Positions 8,529 through 17,400 are shown, counted from the stretch's first letter. The stretch is DNA of 38,939 nt from an uncultured Mucilaginibacter sp. (GCA_903891475.1 CAITEP010000050.1:1-38939), one strand, 5' to 3'. A program made the numbers and translations. The notes: generated from the letters alone by a model not told the origin.

Positions 8529-8588
8529 CAAATAAACTTAAATTTTGTTAAAATGGCTTTTAAATGAATGGTTAAACTCCCGATATTA

Positions 8589-8618
8589 TTTGAACTTGGT
8601 CAACTTATTATAAATTTG
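8589..8618 (+). promoter_or_regulatory. Distal lpxD promoter P1
   Basis: TTTG at 8589-8592, an 18-base spacer, then TAAATTTG at 8611-8618. Both elements match the Bacteroidota consensus exactly. Transcription would start near 8623, giving a leader of about 27 bases. Confidence 0.65.
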
Positions 8619-8645
8619 CCCAATAATTATTAAAATTTAAATTTG
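8615..8645 (+). promoter_or_regulatory. Proximal lpxD promoter P2, overlapping P1
   Basis: TTTG at 8615-8618 (the end of the P1 -7 box), a 19-base spacer, and TAAATTTG at 8638-8645. The box ends four bases before the lpxD ATG at 8650, so a transcript from P2 would start at or next to the start codon and be almost leaderless. TAAATTTGCC is repeated at 8611 and 8638, 27 bases apart. Confidence 0.6.
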
Positions 8646-8649
8646 CCTA

Positions 8650-9690
8650 ATGCAATTTACCGCCCAAGAATTAAGTTTACTGCTGAACGGAAAAGTTGAA
8701 GGGGATCCAATGGTGTCGGTAAGCAAACTGGCTAAAATTGAGGAAGCTGAATCCGGATCGCTGTCGTTTTTGGCTAACCCCAAATACGAGCACTTTTTAT
8801 ACACCACCAATGCCTCGGTAGTAATTATAAATGCCGATTTGGTATTAACAGCACCTACAAAAGCGGTACTTATTCGGGTAGAAAATGCCTATAGTAGCTT
8901 CACTTTATTGCTCGAAAGGTATAACACATTAAAACTCCATAAAACAGGTATTGAGCAGCCTTCATTTATACATCCATCGGCACAAATTGGCGAAAACGTA
9001 TATATTGGAGCTTTTGCATACGTTGGTCCTAATGTAAAAGTAGGCGATAATTGCAAAATTTACCCCCATACTTACCTTGCCGACGATGTAGAACTTGGCA
9101 ATAATGTAACCCTTTTTCCGGGAGTGATTGTTTATTTCGATTGTAAAATAGGCAATAATGTGATTATCCATTCGGGTACTATTATAGGTAGCGATGGCTT
9201 TGGCTTTGCACCGCAAACCGATGGAACCTACAAAAAAATTAGCCAAATTGGTAACGTAATAATTGAGGATGAGGTTGAAATTGGCTCGAACACTACGGTT
9301 GATAGAGCTACTATGGGTTCAACAATTATACGCAAAGGCGTTAAGTTGGATAATTTAATACAAATAGCCCATAATGTTGAAATTGGTAGCGATACGGTAA
9401 TTGCCGCTCAAACAGGTGTATCGGGTAGTTCAAAAATTGGCGAAAATTGTATCATCGGCGGTCAGGCAGGCGTGGTAGGGCATATTAGTATAGCCAAAGG
9501 TTCGCAAATACAGGCAAAATCTGGCATATCCCGTACCATAAAAGAGGAAGATAAAAAATGGGCAGGCGCTCCAGCGGTACCATATAATGACAATATGCGC
9601 TCGAATGTGGTAATTAACCGACTACCTGACCTTGAAAAAAGGGTAAACGAATTGGAAAAGCAGCTAATTGAATTATTAAAAAAACAATAA
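8650..9690 (+). CDS. lpxD: UDP-3-O-acylglucosamine N-acyltransferase LpxD
   Basis: Third enzyme of lipid A synthesis; it adds a 3-hydroxyacyl chain from acyl carrier protein to the 2-amino group of UDP-3-O-acylglucosamine in the cytoplasm. An N-terminal uridine-binding domain (1-100) with SLSFLANPKY is followed by a left-handed beta helix of hexapeptide repeats (about 103-290). The catalytic His is His241 in LIQIAHNVEIG. The C-terminus is a short helical segment (DLEKRVNELEKQ) used for trimer packing and acyl carrier contact. Length 346 is normal. It is first in a same-strand set with the lpxC-fabZ fusion (83 bases downstream) and lpxA. Two promoters sit immediately upstream. Confidence 0.97.
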   Translation: MQFTAQELSLLLNGKVEGDPMVSVSKLAKIEEAESGSLSFLANPKYEHFLYTTNASVVIINADLVLTAPTKAVLIRVENAYSSFTLLLERYNTLKLHKTGIEQPSFIHPSAQIGENVYIGAFAYVGPNVKVGDNCKIYPHTYLADDVELGNNVTLFPGVIVYFDCKIGNNVIIHSGTIIGSDGFGFAPQTDGTYKKISQIGNVIIEDEVEIGSNTTVDRATMGSTIIRKGVKLDNLIQIAHNVEIGSDTVIAAQTGVSGSSKIGENCIIGGQAGVVGHISIAKGSQIQAKSGISRTIKEEDKKWAGAPAVPYNDNMRSNVVINRLPDLEKRVNELEKQLIELLKKQ

Positions 9691-9773
9691 CTTTAACCGT
9701 TAAACCATTAGTCATTTGGTTTCTCTAAATACTATTATAATTTTTTGGCCAACGACTTAATGAGCTATTAAGA

Positions 9774-11195
9774 ATGAGTTATAACATGAACGTAAAACAA
9801 AGAACTATTAAGTCGCCGGTAACTGTTTCTGGTACTGGCTTGCATACAGGCGAAAGAGTTACCATGACTTTTAATCCCGCACCTGATAATCATGGCTACA
9901 AATTTAGGAGGGTTGATGTTGCGGGTTCGCCAATTATTGATGCGGACTGCGATAATGTTACAGATACGTCGAGGGGTACTACCATTTCGCAAAACGGAAC
10001 CAGTGTAAGTACCATCGAACATGTATTAGCCGCTTTGGTGGGATTGGAACTCGATAATATTTTAATCGATTTGGATGGTCCAGAAACCCCGATAATGGAC
10101 GGAAGTTCGATTGAGTTTGTTGATGCTTTGAAAGAAACCGGGTTTGTTGAGCAAGAAGCCGATAGGGAATATTACCATATACCCTATAACATACATTATA
10201 CCGAGCCCGACCGCAAAGTGGAAATGGTGGCCATGCCTTTGGATGATTACCGTTTTACTTGTATGGTTGATTATAACTCGCAGGTTTTAGGTAGCCAGCA
10301 TGCCAGTATCTCTACCATATCCGAATTCGTAAAGGAAATTGCATCATGCCGTACCTTTTGTTTTTTGCATGAATTGGAAATGTTGCTTAAGCATAACCTG
10401 ATTAAAGGTGGTGACTTAAACAATGCCATTGTGGTAGTTGATAAAGATGTTGATGAAGAAGAATTAAAGCACCTAGCCAAAATATTTAACCGCAAAGACA
10501 TCAAGGTGGCTCCTCAAGGTATTTTAAACAATATCGAACTGCGTCACCAAAACGAACCTGCAAGGCATAAACTATTGGATATGATTGGCGATTTGGCATT
10601 GGTTGGTGTTCCATTACGCGGGCATATCATGGCGGCAAGGCCAGGGCATGCAGCAAATGTTGCCTTCGCCAAAAAAATAAAAACCCTGATTAAAAAGGAA
10701 CGCAGCCGTAAACACGTAAAAATTTACGACCCCAATACCAAGCCGGTGTACGATACCGTTCAAATTATGAACATTTTACCACACCGTTGGCCTTTTTTAA
10801 TGATCGATAAGATTTTGGAACTCACTAAAAGCCATGTAGTGGGTTTGAAGAACGTTACCATGAACGAAGATTTGTTTAACGGGCATTTCCCTGGAACACC
10901 TTTATTTCCGGGTGTGTTACAAATTGAAGCCATGGCTCAAACAGGTGGTATTTTGGTATTAAATACGGTACCTGATCCCGAAAATTATATCACCTTATTC
11001 CTTAAAATTGAAAACGCGCGATTTAAATCGCCTGTAGTGCCTGGCGATACCTTGATCTTTCATTGTAGTTTGCTTGCCCCTATTAGAAGGGGTATAGCTC
11101 AAATGAAAGGAATAGGCATGGTAGGCGACCGCATAGTGGTTGAAGCCGAATTAATGGCACAAATTGTAAAAAAAACAAAACCTGAAGAAGCATGA
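9774..11195 (+). CDS. lpxC-fabZ: Bifunctional LpxC-FabZ: lipid A deacetylase fused to hydroxyacyl-ACP dehydratase
   Basis: Fusion of UDP-3-O-acyl-GlcNAc deacetylase, the committed step of lipid A synthesis, with (3R)-hydroxyacyl-ACP dehydratase of fatty acid elongation. The LpxC half (about 5-305) has SGTGLHTGE at its start and the zinc ligands His83 (TIEHVLAAL), His265 and Asp269 (RHKLLDMIGD), plus His292 (RPGHAANVAF). The FabZ half (about 325-470) begins ILPHRWPFLMID and carries catalytic His371 and Glu385 (NGHFPGTPLFPG, then EAMAQ). Both active sites are complete. The first ATG is at 9774; the second at 9786 (MNVKQRTIKSP) is equally plausible. The stop codon overlaps the lpxA start as ATGA. 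This fusion is characteristic of Bacteroidota. Confidence 0.97.
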   Translation: MSYNMNVKQRTIKSPVTVSGTGLHTGERVTMTFNPAPDNHGYKFRRVDVAGSPIIDADCDNVTDTSRGTTISQNGTSVSTIEHVLAALVGLELDNILIDLDGPETPIMDGSSIEFVDALKETGFVEQEADREYYHIPYNIHYTEPDRKVEMVAMPLDDYRFTCMVDYNSQVLGSQHASISTISEFVKEIASCRTFCFLHELEMLLKHNLIKGGDLNNAIVVVDKDVDEEELKHLAKIFNRKDIKVAPQGILNNIELRHQNEPARHKLLDMIGDLALVGVPLRGHIMAARPGHAANVAFAKKIKTLIKKERSRKHVKIYDPNTKPVYDTVQIMNILPHRWPFLMIDKILELTKSHVVGLKNVTMNEDLFNGHFPGTPLFPGVLQIEAMAQTGGILVLNTVPDPENYITLFLKIENARFKSPVVPGDTLIFHCSLLAPIRRGIAQMKGIGMVGDRIVVEAELMAQIVKKTKPEEA

Positions 11196-11977
11196 TCCAG
11201 CCTTTAGCATACATACACCCCCAGGCAAAAATTGCCGACAATGTGGTAATTGAACCCTTTGTTACCATACACAAAGATGTTGAAGTTGGCGAAGGAACTT
11301 GGATAGGCTCCAACAGCACCATAATGGATGGCGCGCGTATTGGCAAAAACTGCAGGATATTTCCTGGAGCAGTTATTTCGGCACCACCACAGGATTTAAA
11401 ATATCGTGGAGAACAAAGCACAGTAATTGTAGGAGATAATACCATTATTAGGGAATGCGTTACGCTAAACCGTGGTACCGCGCTCGATAAAAATACTACT
11501 ACCATTGGTAGTAATTGTTTGTTAATGGCTTATGTACATGTGGCTCACGATTGTGTAGTGGGTGATAATGTGATTATTGCCAACGCTGTACAATTGGCAG
11601 GACATATTAACGTTTACGATTGGGCCTTTATTGGAGGCACCTCAGCAGTACATCAGTTTGTTGAAATTGGCGCGCATAGCATGATTTCGGGAGGCTCCCT
11701 GGTACGTAAGGATGTTCCTCCGTTTACTAAGGCAGGTCGCGAACCATTGTCGTATGTAGGTATTAATTCTGTAGGTTTAAGACGTAGGGGATTTAGTGCC
11801 GCTACCATTAACGAAATTCAAGAAATTTACCGCATCATATTCCTGAAAAAATACAATATTACCAAAGCATTGGATATTATTGAGGCCGAGTTTAACCCTA
11901 CGGTTGAAAGGGATGAAATCATCAATTTTGTTCAAAACTCGCAAAGGGGTATTATGAAAGGCTTTGGAAACTCTTAA
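11192..11977 (+). CDS. lpxA: UDP-N-acetylglucosamine acyltransferase LpxA
   Basis: First enzyme of lipid A synthesis, transferring a 3-hydroxyacyl group from acyl carrier protein to UDP-GlcNAc. The hexapeptide-repeat beta helix runs from about residue 5 to 190 (IHPQAKIADN onward). The catalytic His is His119 in VHVAHDCVVGD. The C-terminal helical domain includes SVGLRRRGFS. At 261 residues it has the standard length. The ATG overlaps the TGA of the lpxC-fabZ gene by four bases, which indicates translational coupling and co-production of the three lipid A enzymes and FabZ. Confidence 0.97.
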   Translation: MIQPLAYIHPQAKIADNVVIEPFVTIHKDVEVGEGTWIGSNSTIMDGARIGKNCRIFPGAVISAPPQDLKYRGEQSTVIVGDNTIIRECVTLNRGTALDKNTTTIGSNCLLMAYVHVAHDCVVGDNVIIANAVQLAGHINVYDWAFIGGTSAVHQFVEIGAHSMISGGSLVRKDVPPFTKAGREPLSYVGINSVGLRRRGFSAATINEIQEIYRIIFLKKYNITKALDIIEAEFNPTVERDEIINFVQNSQRGIMKGFGNS

Positions 11978-12024
11978 AAGTTATTTGAGGGTTTTTGATG
12001 GTTGTGAGGCTAGATTTCCAAAGC
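11961..12024. repeat. Perfect 10-bp inverted repeat across the lpxA stop codon
   Basis: GCTTTGGAAA at 11961-11970 inside the last lpxA codons is complementary to TTTCCAAAGC at 12015-12024, separated by 44 bases that include the stop. An 11-A run follows, so it is not a plus-strand intrinsic terminator. It could fold in the lpxA mRNA or be coincidental. Confidence 0.4.
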
Positions 12025-12075
12025 AAAAAAAAAAAGAGGTCGACCTTAATAAGTGTAATTAATCAACATTATTAA

Positions 12076-12711
12076 ATGAATTGTAGCATTACCCTCGAAA
12101 ATGTTGGTCGCCGTTTTAATAGGGAATGGATTTTTAAGGGGATAAACTATACTTTTAACAGCGGTAAAATTTACGCGGTATTAGGGCCTAATGGTTCTGG
12201 AAAATCAACTTTGTTTCAGGTTTTGAATAGTAACTTAGTGCCCTCAACAGGTACTATTAACTATACTTTTGATAATAAACCAGTTGAGCCCGAACAAGTT
12301 TACAAACACCTTAGCTTAGCTGCTCCTTACCTAGAATTAATTGAAGATTTTACCCTAGCAGAAGTGATTGATTTCCATTTTAAATTCAAGGCTTTCTCCG
12401 ATGGAATGAACAAGGAAAGTTTAATCAATTTGTTAGGGATGGATGCCAGTAAAAACAAAATGATAAAGTACTTTTCATCTGGCATGAAACAGCGGCTGAA
12501 ATTGGCATTGGCTTTTTGTTCAGATACTCCTTTATTGATGCTGGATGAGCCTACCTCAAACCTAGATACGCAGGGGGTTGATTGGTATTTAAACCTGGTA
12601 CAAAAATTCGCTAAAAACAGACTAACCATTATTTGCTCCAACCAGGAACATGAATACAACTTTTGCGATGAGGCTATCAATATCAGCGATTATAAAAAAG
12701 CCAAGGTTTAA
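12076..12711 (+). CDS. ABC transporter ATP-binding protein without adjacent permease
   Basis: ATPase subunit of an ABC system, 211 residues. Walker A is GPNGSGKST (37-45), the signature is SSGMKQR (134-140, in place of the usual SGGQ), Walker B is LMLDEP (154-159), and the D-loop SNLD follows. The CcmA-like size and SSGM signature suggest an exporter-type or membrane-remodelling ATPase. No permease gene is next to it: the downstream neighbour is convergent. It lies 98 bases after lpxA on the same strand and could be cotranscribed with the lipid A genes, though a link to LPS transport is only positional. No better name can be given from sequence. Confidence 0.85.
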   Translation: MNCSITLENVGRRFNREWIFKGINYTFNSGKIYAVLGPNGSGKSTLFQVLNSNLVPSTGTINYTFDNKPVEPEQVYKHLSLAAPYLELIEDFTLAEVIDFHFKFKAFSDGMNKESLINLLGMDASKNKMIKYFSSGMKQRLKLALAFCSDTPLLMLDEPTSNLDTQGVDWYLNLVQKFAKNRLTIICSNQEHEYNFCDEAINISDYKKAKV

Positions 12712-12716
12712 TCATC

Positions 12717-12750
12717 AAAAATAAACCCGGAAACTTTTCGGAATCCGGGC
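12717..12750. terminator. Intrinsic terminator between convergent ABC and desaturase genes
   Basis: CCCGGA (12726-12731) pairs with TCCGGG (12744-12749). On the minus strand the hairpin is followed by a T-rich tract (complement of 12717-12725), so it ends the desaturase transcript well; on the plus strand the T run comes late and is weaker. Confidence 0.7.
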
Positions 12751-12781
12751 TCAAGTTTAATCTTTTTTCAAAATCAAATAC

Positions 12782-13516
12782 CTATAGGTAGGCTTCTCTT
12801 AACTGTATCAACCTTATCCAATGCATAAAACGCATAATTGGGTAAACAGGGTCAAACTCAAACCATTTAGCGGCAAAGTTGGCACTGTTTGGCCGTTTGT
12901 GATGATTGTTTTGAAAAAGCTCTCCCAACATTAAAAAATCAAAAGGAGTGGTATTTTTAGATTTATCGCCATTATCAAAATTTGCATAACCATATTTATG
13001 TCCGCACCAATTTACAATAGCACCATGTATAGGTCCCATTAAAAAGTGAATAGGTAATAACAAAAACATCCACCAATGGGTAGCAAAAAATAAATAAAAA
13101 GTTAAATATAAGGCTCCAAATAACAGGCGTGAAACATAGGTTGAGCCCCAGTAATCAAGCAGGCGCCATTCGGGGTAATTGCCTTTAAACTGTGGTTCGG
13201 GCTCTTTTAACTTTTTCTCGTACAGCTTATAGCTTATAGCAGTGCGCCACATCATTTGAAAAACATCCTTAAAAAAATAAGGCGAATGTGGGTCTTTTTC
13301 GGTATCGCTATAAGCATGATGCTCGCGGTGCATAATAGCATATGCACGAGGGTTTAAAAACGATGAACCTTGGCAAACAAAAGTTAAAAAGTGAAAAACA
13401 CGTTCATTTATTTTGTGGGTGATAAACATTTTATGGGAAGCATATCTATGCAAATAAAATGTTTGGAAAAACAATGATAAAAACCAGTGGGATAAAAAGA
13501 AAATTAAAATAATCAC
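12782..13516 (-). CDS. Membrane fatty acid desaturase, delta-9 acyl type
   Basis: Di-iron membrane desaturase that introduces a cis double bond into acyl chains. Three histidine boxes are present: HRYASH, MHREHHAYSD and FQNNHHKRP. Hydrophobic segments lie before the first box and between the second and third (FGALYLTFYLFF and MFLLLPIHFLMG), matching the four-helix topology. No ATG is available before the first box. The open frame extends to a TTG at 13570, but I prefer GTG at 13516 because the product then begins about ten residues before the conserved SHWFLSLFFQT, as in relatives. Low temperature or membrane stress control is common in the family but nothing in this sequence shows it. It is monocistronic with its own terminator. 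Confidence 0.88.
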   Translation of the reverse strand: MIILIFFLSHWFLSLFFQTFYLHRYASHKMFITHKINERVFHFLTFVCQGSSFLNPRAYAIMHREHHAYSDTEKDPHSPYFFKDVFQMMWRTAISYKLYEKKLKEPEPQFKGNYPEWRLLDYWGSTYVSRLLFGALYLTFYLFFATHWWMFLLLPIHFLMGPIHGAIVNWCGHKYGYANFDNGDKSKNTTPFDFLMLGELFQNNHHKRPNSANFAAKWFEFDPVYPIMRFMHWIRLIQLREAYL

Positions 13517-13638
13517 GACAAAGAACTTATTAAAATATAATGAAATAATTATAAGGTAGCAAATGTACAATTAAAATTTTTGCAATAAAAAGCCTTTTGT
13601 TTTTTTGACAAATGGCTCATATATTTATACCATTTAGG

Positions 13639-14418
13639 TTAGCCTTCTTTCACAATTTTTTTAACAACAATTGATTTTCCGTCCTTTATTTCCAAATAGT
13701 AAACACCATTTAGCCCCAAAGCGAATGATTTGCTGAAATTACCATTATTTGTCCTGCTTTCCCAAACAAAATTGCCCGCACTGTTTATAAACCTAACTTC
13801 TGCATTCGCCTTTGAAGGAAGGTTAAATGTAAGTAATACCGTACCACTATTAAATTCAGGAATTATATTCAAGTTGTTAATCTGAAATTGAGGATCTTGG
13901 TTGTAGGGTGGGTTACGTAAATCATCATTATTGGTTGCTGATATTGTAAACCTAACACGGGTGCTAATGCCCTCATTATCAACAATCGCATAATCATAGC
14001 TTTGAAAATTCTTTTTAGGTCCCACTCTTTGTATTGGAGCCTGAAGTTTGTTTCTATTTACATCAAAACCTGAATTGTTTTTAAATTGGTAATCCCTAAC
14101 ATCTACTTTTACTTCACGGTTATCTGTACTATCGTCCCTTTTATATACAATAATTTGGGGGGAACTATCTTCTCTAAGATCGCCCATTCTACCAATCGTA
14201 TTAATGTTGATGTTTTTGAGGTCCTTCATCACAAAGGCACGGTCTTTGGCTGACAAATCTTTTAACTTTTTACCGTTAATGGTGGTATCGCCGTTTTCAA
14301 TTTTTATTTCTAAATCCTTGGTATTTTGAGCTAGCAAAACTGGAGGTAAGCCTAAAACAACTATTAAGCCGAGGGCAAATATAGTTTCGAAACCAGGTTT
14401 AAATATTAACTTATTCAT
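13639..14418 (-). CDS. Exported protein with type IX secretion sorting-like C-terminus
   Basis: A 259-residue protein with a signal peptide (residues 1-30, ending LLAQ). The middle is polar and unrecognised, with an ENGDTTINGKKLKDLS segment early on and an Asn/Asp/Arg-rich central region. The last about 75 residues form a beta-sandwich-like T9SS type A sorting domain: PEFNSGTVLLTFNLPS, a VRFINSAGNFVWE strand, then LNGVYYLEIKDGKS and a basic end VVKKIVKEG. It should be exported by Sec and then moved across the outer membrane by the PorX-regulated system, although the porX gene is over 6 kb away. It is divergent from the sensor kinase gene across a 332-base spacer. Function unknown. Confidence 0.75.
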   Translation of the reverse strand: MNKLIFKPGFETIFALGLIVVLGLPPVLLAQNTKDLEIKIENGDTTINGKKLKDLSAKDRAFVMKDLKNININTIGRMGDLREDSSPQIIVYKRDDSTDNREVKVDVRDYQFKNNSGFDVNRNKLQAPIQRVGPKKNFQSYDYAIVDNEGISTRVRFTISATNNDDLRNPPYNQDPQFQINNLNIIPEFNSGTVLLTFNLPSKANAEVRFINSAGNFVWESRTNNGNFSKSFALGLNGVYYLEIKDGKSIVVKKIVKEG

Positions 14419-14750
14419 GATTGTTTGGTTTGGTGAAGGTTAATAATGATTAAATATATATTATTGCACAATTAGTAGGCTTTTACGATAACAATATCAT
14501 ACATCCGTAATTTTAAGTTAACGTTTAACAAGCTAAATTTACCTGTAAAACTGTAGAAAAAATTAGTAATTCGATTATATTGAATGTAAATTTTTTGTTT
14601 CAATGAATTTATTTATACCAATGGTGTTATAAATGTACAGCAAAAGTACAACCAACTAAATTTCAAATTGTTAAAACCTATTTTTTATTTGTTAAATATT
14701 GTTAAAAACAGGGTTTTGATGCTTTATTTAAAATAATTTTGTTTGTTGGT
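14419..14750. promoter_or_regulatory. Divergent spacer with candidate -7 box for the sensor kinase gene
   Basis: No gene is seen in this AT-rich stretch. TAATTTTG at 14734-14741 matches the -7 consensus and lies nine bases before the ATG at 14751; TTTTG at 14714-14718 could be the -33 element, with a short 15-base gap. Tracts of TGTTAAA recur at 14690-14706. The spacer must also hold the promoter of the minus-strand exported protein; a one-mismatch box lies near 14453 on that strand. Confidence 0.4.
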
Positions 14751-16574
14751 ATGAAAAAGAGAAGCATAACGCTGATTATTGGTTTAATGAGTTTGGCACT
14801 TCTGGGAGTGGTTGCTATGCAATTGTATTTCCTGAGGCAATCATACCAAATGCAATCCGAGCTTTTTGATAGGTCGGTTAACGAGGCTTTGAGCAATCTT
14901 GCCGCAAAGGTAAGCAAGCACGATGCGATTAACTTTTTAAGTGTTAAAGCAGGGCAGAATAAAGGGAAAAAATATGTTTATAAAAAAGACAATTCTTTAA
15001 GTGACCCCAAAACCAATGATGGCGACTCTTTAAAAATCATCAAAATTCAACCAAAGAAAAAACTAAGCAGGCGCGAGAAACAAATTGCGCTTTTGCGCGA
15101 TAGCTTGCACAGAATGATTATCCATAAAAAAATGGATGATGAAGTGGCAAAGGTCATTCAGCAAGGCTCAGTAGATTTACAACTGCAAGTTGAGCAATAT
15201 ACCGACGAATATGGCGTAGTACACGGTCGCGTTACTCCTGTTCTGGTTCGAAAACCTGTTGCCCCTATAGTTAAAAATCAAAAACTACACAAATATGATA
15301 CCATTAGATATACCTATATGGACCCTCAATTTGGTAAACAGGTAATATCTATCCCCCAAATAAATGCGCAATGGCAGCGGGAGCAGGAACGCAAACAAAA
15401 GGAAAAAAGATTAAGGGAAATTAAGCTATTGCTTGAAAAAGACTCGTTGAGCAATATAACTCATACCAAATCGGCAGTGATTGAGAATTTGGCGGATGAG
15501 TACCGAAAAATTGGCGAACCACTTAAAACTCGACTCGACCCATTTTGGATCGACTCGTTATTGCGTTTCGAGTTACAAAGCCAAGGTATTAACCTGCCTT
15601 TTAGTTACGAGGTTACCACTGCCAATACCGATTCAATTATTTTCTCGAAAGCCAGCGACCTAACTGGAGTGAAGCCTACTTTCGCTAACGAAACCGTTTA
15701 TAAAACATCCCTATTTAGCAAAGAAGTAATAAATGATCCAGGCTTGATAAAATTATCATTCCCTGAAAAAAATCGACATATTATAAATCAGATGACCGCG
15801 AACATGGGCCTTACGGGAGGATTATTAATTGTACTTGTCTTTTGTTTCGGTTATACCATTTTTTCGATATTAAAACAAAAAAAGATATCGGAAATGAAAA
15901 CTGATTTCATCAATAACATGACTCATGAGTTTAAAACTCCGGTATCAACCATTATGATAGCCAGCGACGCATTGCGCGATAATGATTTGGTGCCCGATAA
16001 AAACAGGGTAACGCGGTTGGCCAATATTATTTTTGAGGAAAACGAACGCCTAGGCAGCCATATTGAACGTGTACTAAACATTGCCCGTATCGAAAAAGAC
16101 GATTTTAAATTAGAAAAGAAACCGCTTGATGTAAATGAAATGATCAATGCGGTTATTGATAGCATGACGCTTAAAATTCAAAAGCATCATGTAAACCTCC
16201 ACATGCAATTAAATGCTGAAAATCCGGTTATTAATGGAGATGAGCTCCATTTTTCGAATGTGATTTATAACCTGGTTGATAATGCTATAAAATATAGCTT
16301 GGATAACCCTGAAATTACCATTAGCACCTACAACAAAAGCGGACAAGTAGTTATTAAGGTTGCTGATAAAGGAATTGGCATGAGTCGGGATCAACAATCA
16401 AAAATATTTGAACAGTTTTACCGCATACCTACAGGTAATCTGCACGATGTGAAAGGCTTTGGTTTAGGGCTTAGCTATGTGAATACAGTAGTTAAGAGAC
16501 TTAACGGTATGATTAGTGTAAAGTCGGAAAAGGAAAAAGGATCAGAATTTGAGCTAAAATTTATATTGGCTTAA
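14751..16574 (+). CDS. Sensor histidine kinase with large periplasmic domain
   Basis: Membrane sensor kinase, 607 residues from the ATG at 14751 (a TTG 12 bases upstream is in frame but less likely). One membrane helix lies at about 6-27, a second at about 353-374, with some 320 periplasmic residues between them, rich in Lys/Arg and containing a helical stretch (QWQREQERKQKEKRL) and no known sensor fold. The cytoplasmic part has the H box NNMTHEFKTPVST with phospho-acceptor His392, the N box NLVDNAIKYS, the G1 box DKGIGM, the F box EQFYRIP and the G2 box GFGLGLSY. It pairs with the OmpR-type regulator 52 bases downstream. The arrangement resembles the Bacteroides RprX/RprY pair; orthology is not proven. 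The signal is unknown. Confidence 0.92.
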   Translation: MKKRSITLIIGLMSLALLGVVAMQLYFLRQSYQMQSELFDRSVNEALSNLAAKVSKHDAINFLSVKAGQNKGKKYVYKKDNSLSDPKTNDGDSLKIIKIQPKKKLSRREKQIALLRDSLHRMIIHKKMDDEVAKVIQQGSVDLQLQVEQYTDEYGVVHGRVTPVLVRKPVAPIVKNQKLHKYDTIRYTYMDPQFGKQVISIPQINAQWQREQERKQKEKRLREIKLLLEKDSLSNITHTKSAVIENLADEYRKIGEPLKTRLDPFWIDSLLRFELQSQGINLPFSYEVTTANTDSIIFSKASDLTGVKPTFANETVYKTSLFSKEVINDPGLIKLSFPEKNRHIINQMTANMGLTGGLLIVLVFCFGYTIFSILKQKKISEMKTDFINNMTHEFKTPVSTIMIASDALRDNDLVPDKNRVTRLANIIFEENERLGSHIERVLNIARIEKDDFKLEKKPLDVNEMINAVIDSMTLKIQKHHVNLHMQLNAENPVINGDELHFSNVIYNLVDNAIKYSLDNPEITISTYNKSGQVVIKVADKGIGMSRDQQSKIFEQFYRIPTGNLHDVKGFGLGLSYVNTVVKRLNGMISVKSEKEKGSEFELKFILA

Positions 16575-16626
16575 CTATTATATAGCTTGCGGAATTATAA
16601 AATATATTGCCCCTACAAACTAAAAC

Positions 16627-17319
16627 ATGAAGAAAATACTTTTGGTTGAAGACGATGCTAACCTAGGTTTATTGCTACAGGATTATTTACAATTGAAAGG
16701 AAAGTTTGAAGTTGTTTTATGTAAAGACGGCGACGAAGGGTTAAAGGCTTTTACCAAACAGCGGTATGATTTGTTGATTTTGGATGTAATGATGCCTAAA
16801 AAGGATGGATTTACCCTAGGTAAAGAAATTAGGAAAATTAACGCGCAGATACCCATTATTTTTGCTACTGCCAAAGGGATGATTGAAGATAAAACCCAAG
16901 CATTTAATTTGGGTGGGGATGATTATATTACCAAACCTTTCCGCATAGAAGAGCTATTGCTGCGAATAAACGCCTTACTAAAACGCGTTAATAACTCCGA
17001 CAAGCATGAGGAGGAAAAACAAACCAGTTTTAAAATTGGTAAGTACACCTTTGAATATACCGCCCAAATAATTTCTATAGGCGAGCAGCAACAAAAACTT
17101 TCGACTAAAGAAGCTGAATTGCTACGTTTGTTATGTTTGCGAAAGAATGAGGTACTTACCCGTGAAGAAGCCTTACTAAACATTTGGCACGATGATAATT
17201 ACTTTAACGGCCGCAGCATGGACGTATTTTTAAGCAAAATACGTAAATACCTAAAAGACGATCCATCAGTAGAAATTATAAATGTGCATGGCAGGGGGTA
17301 TAAGTTGTTGATAAATTAA
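16627..17319 (+). CDS. OmpR/PhoB family response regulator
   Basis: DNA-binding response regulator, 230 residues. The receiver domain has the acidic pair Glu8-Asp9 (LLVEDDAN), phospho-acceptor Asp53 (LLILDVMMPKKDG), Thr81 and Lys103 (YITKPF). The C-terminal winged helix (about 130-228) includes LSTKEAELLRLL, the recognition-helix region NGRSMDVFLSKIRKYL and the wing VHGRGYKLL. It is cotranscribed with the upstream sensor kinase. Resemblance to RprY is family-level only. Target sites are unknown; the divergent promoter spacer at 14419-14750 is a natural place to look for autoregulation. Confidence 0.95.
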   Translation: MKKILLVEDDANLGLLLQDYLQLKGKFEVVLCKDGDEGLKAFTKQRYDLLILDVMMPKKDGFTLGKEIRKINAQIPIIFATAKGMIEDKTQAFNLGGDDYITKPFRIEELLLRINALLKRVNNSDKHEEEKQTSFKIGKYTFEYTAQIISIGEQQQKLSTKEAELLRLLCLRKNEVLTREEALLNIWHDDNYFNGRSMDVFLSKIRKYLKDDPSVEIINVHGRGYKLLIN

Positions 17320-17400
17320 TTGGTATTCGATTTTTCTTAATTATTTTTTGGGTTTTTTATTTAATTATAGTTTTTACATTTATGTAAAAAATTTAAGGTT

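Noticed and set aside
11083..11505. 140-residue frame opposite lpxC-fabZ and lpxA
   Set aside because: Antisense to two conserved genes.
13517..13570. TTG start for the desaturase
   Set aside because: GTG at 13516 gives the length seen in relatives; TTG would add 18 residues before the first helix. Not fully excluded.
14738..14750. TTG start four codons upstream of the sensor kinase ATG
   Set aside because: ATG at 14751 matches the usual MKKR start and sits after the -7 box.
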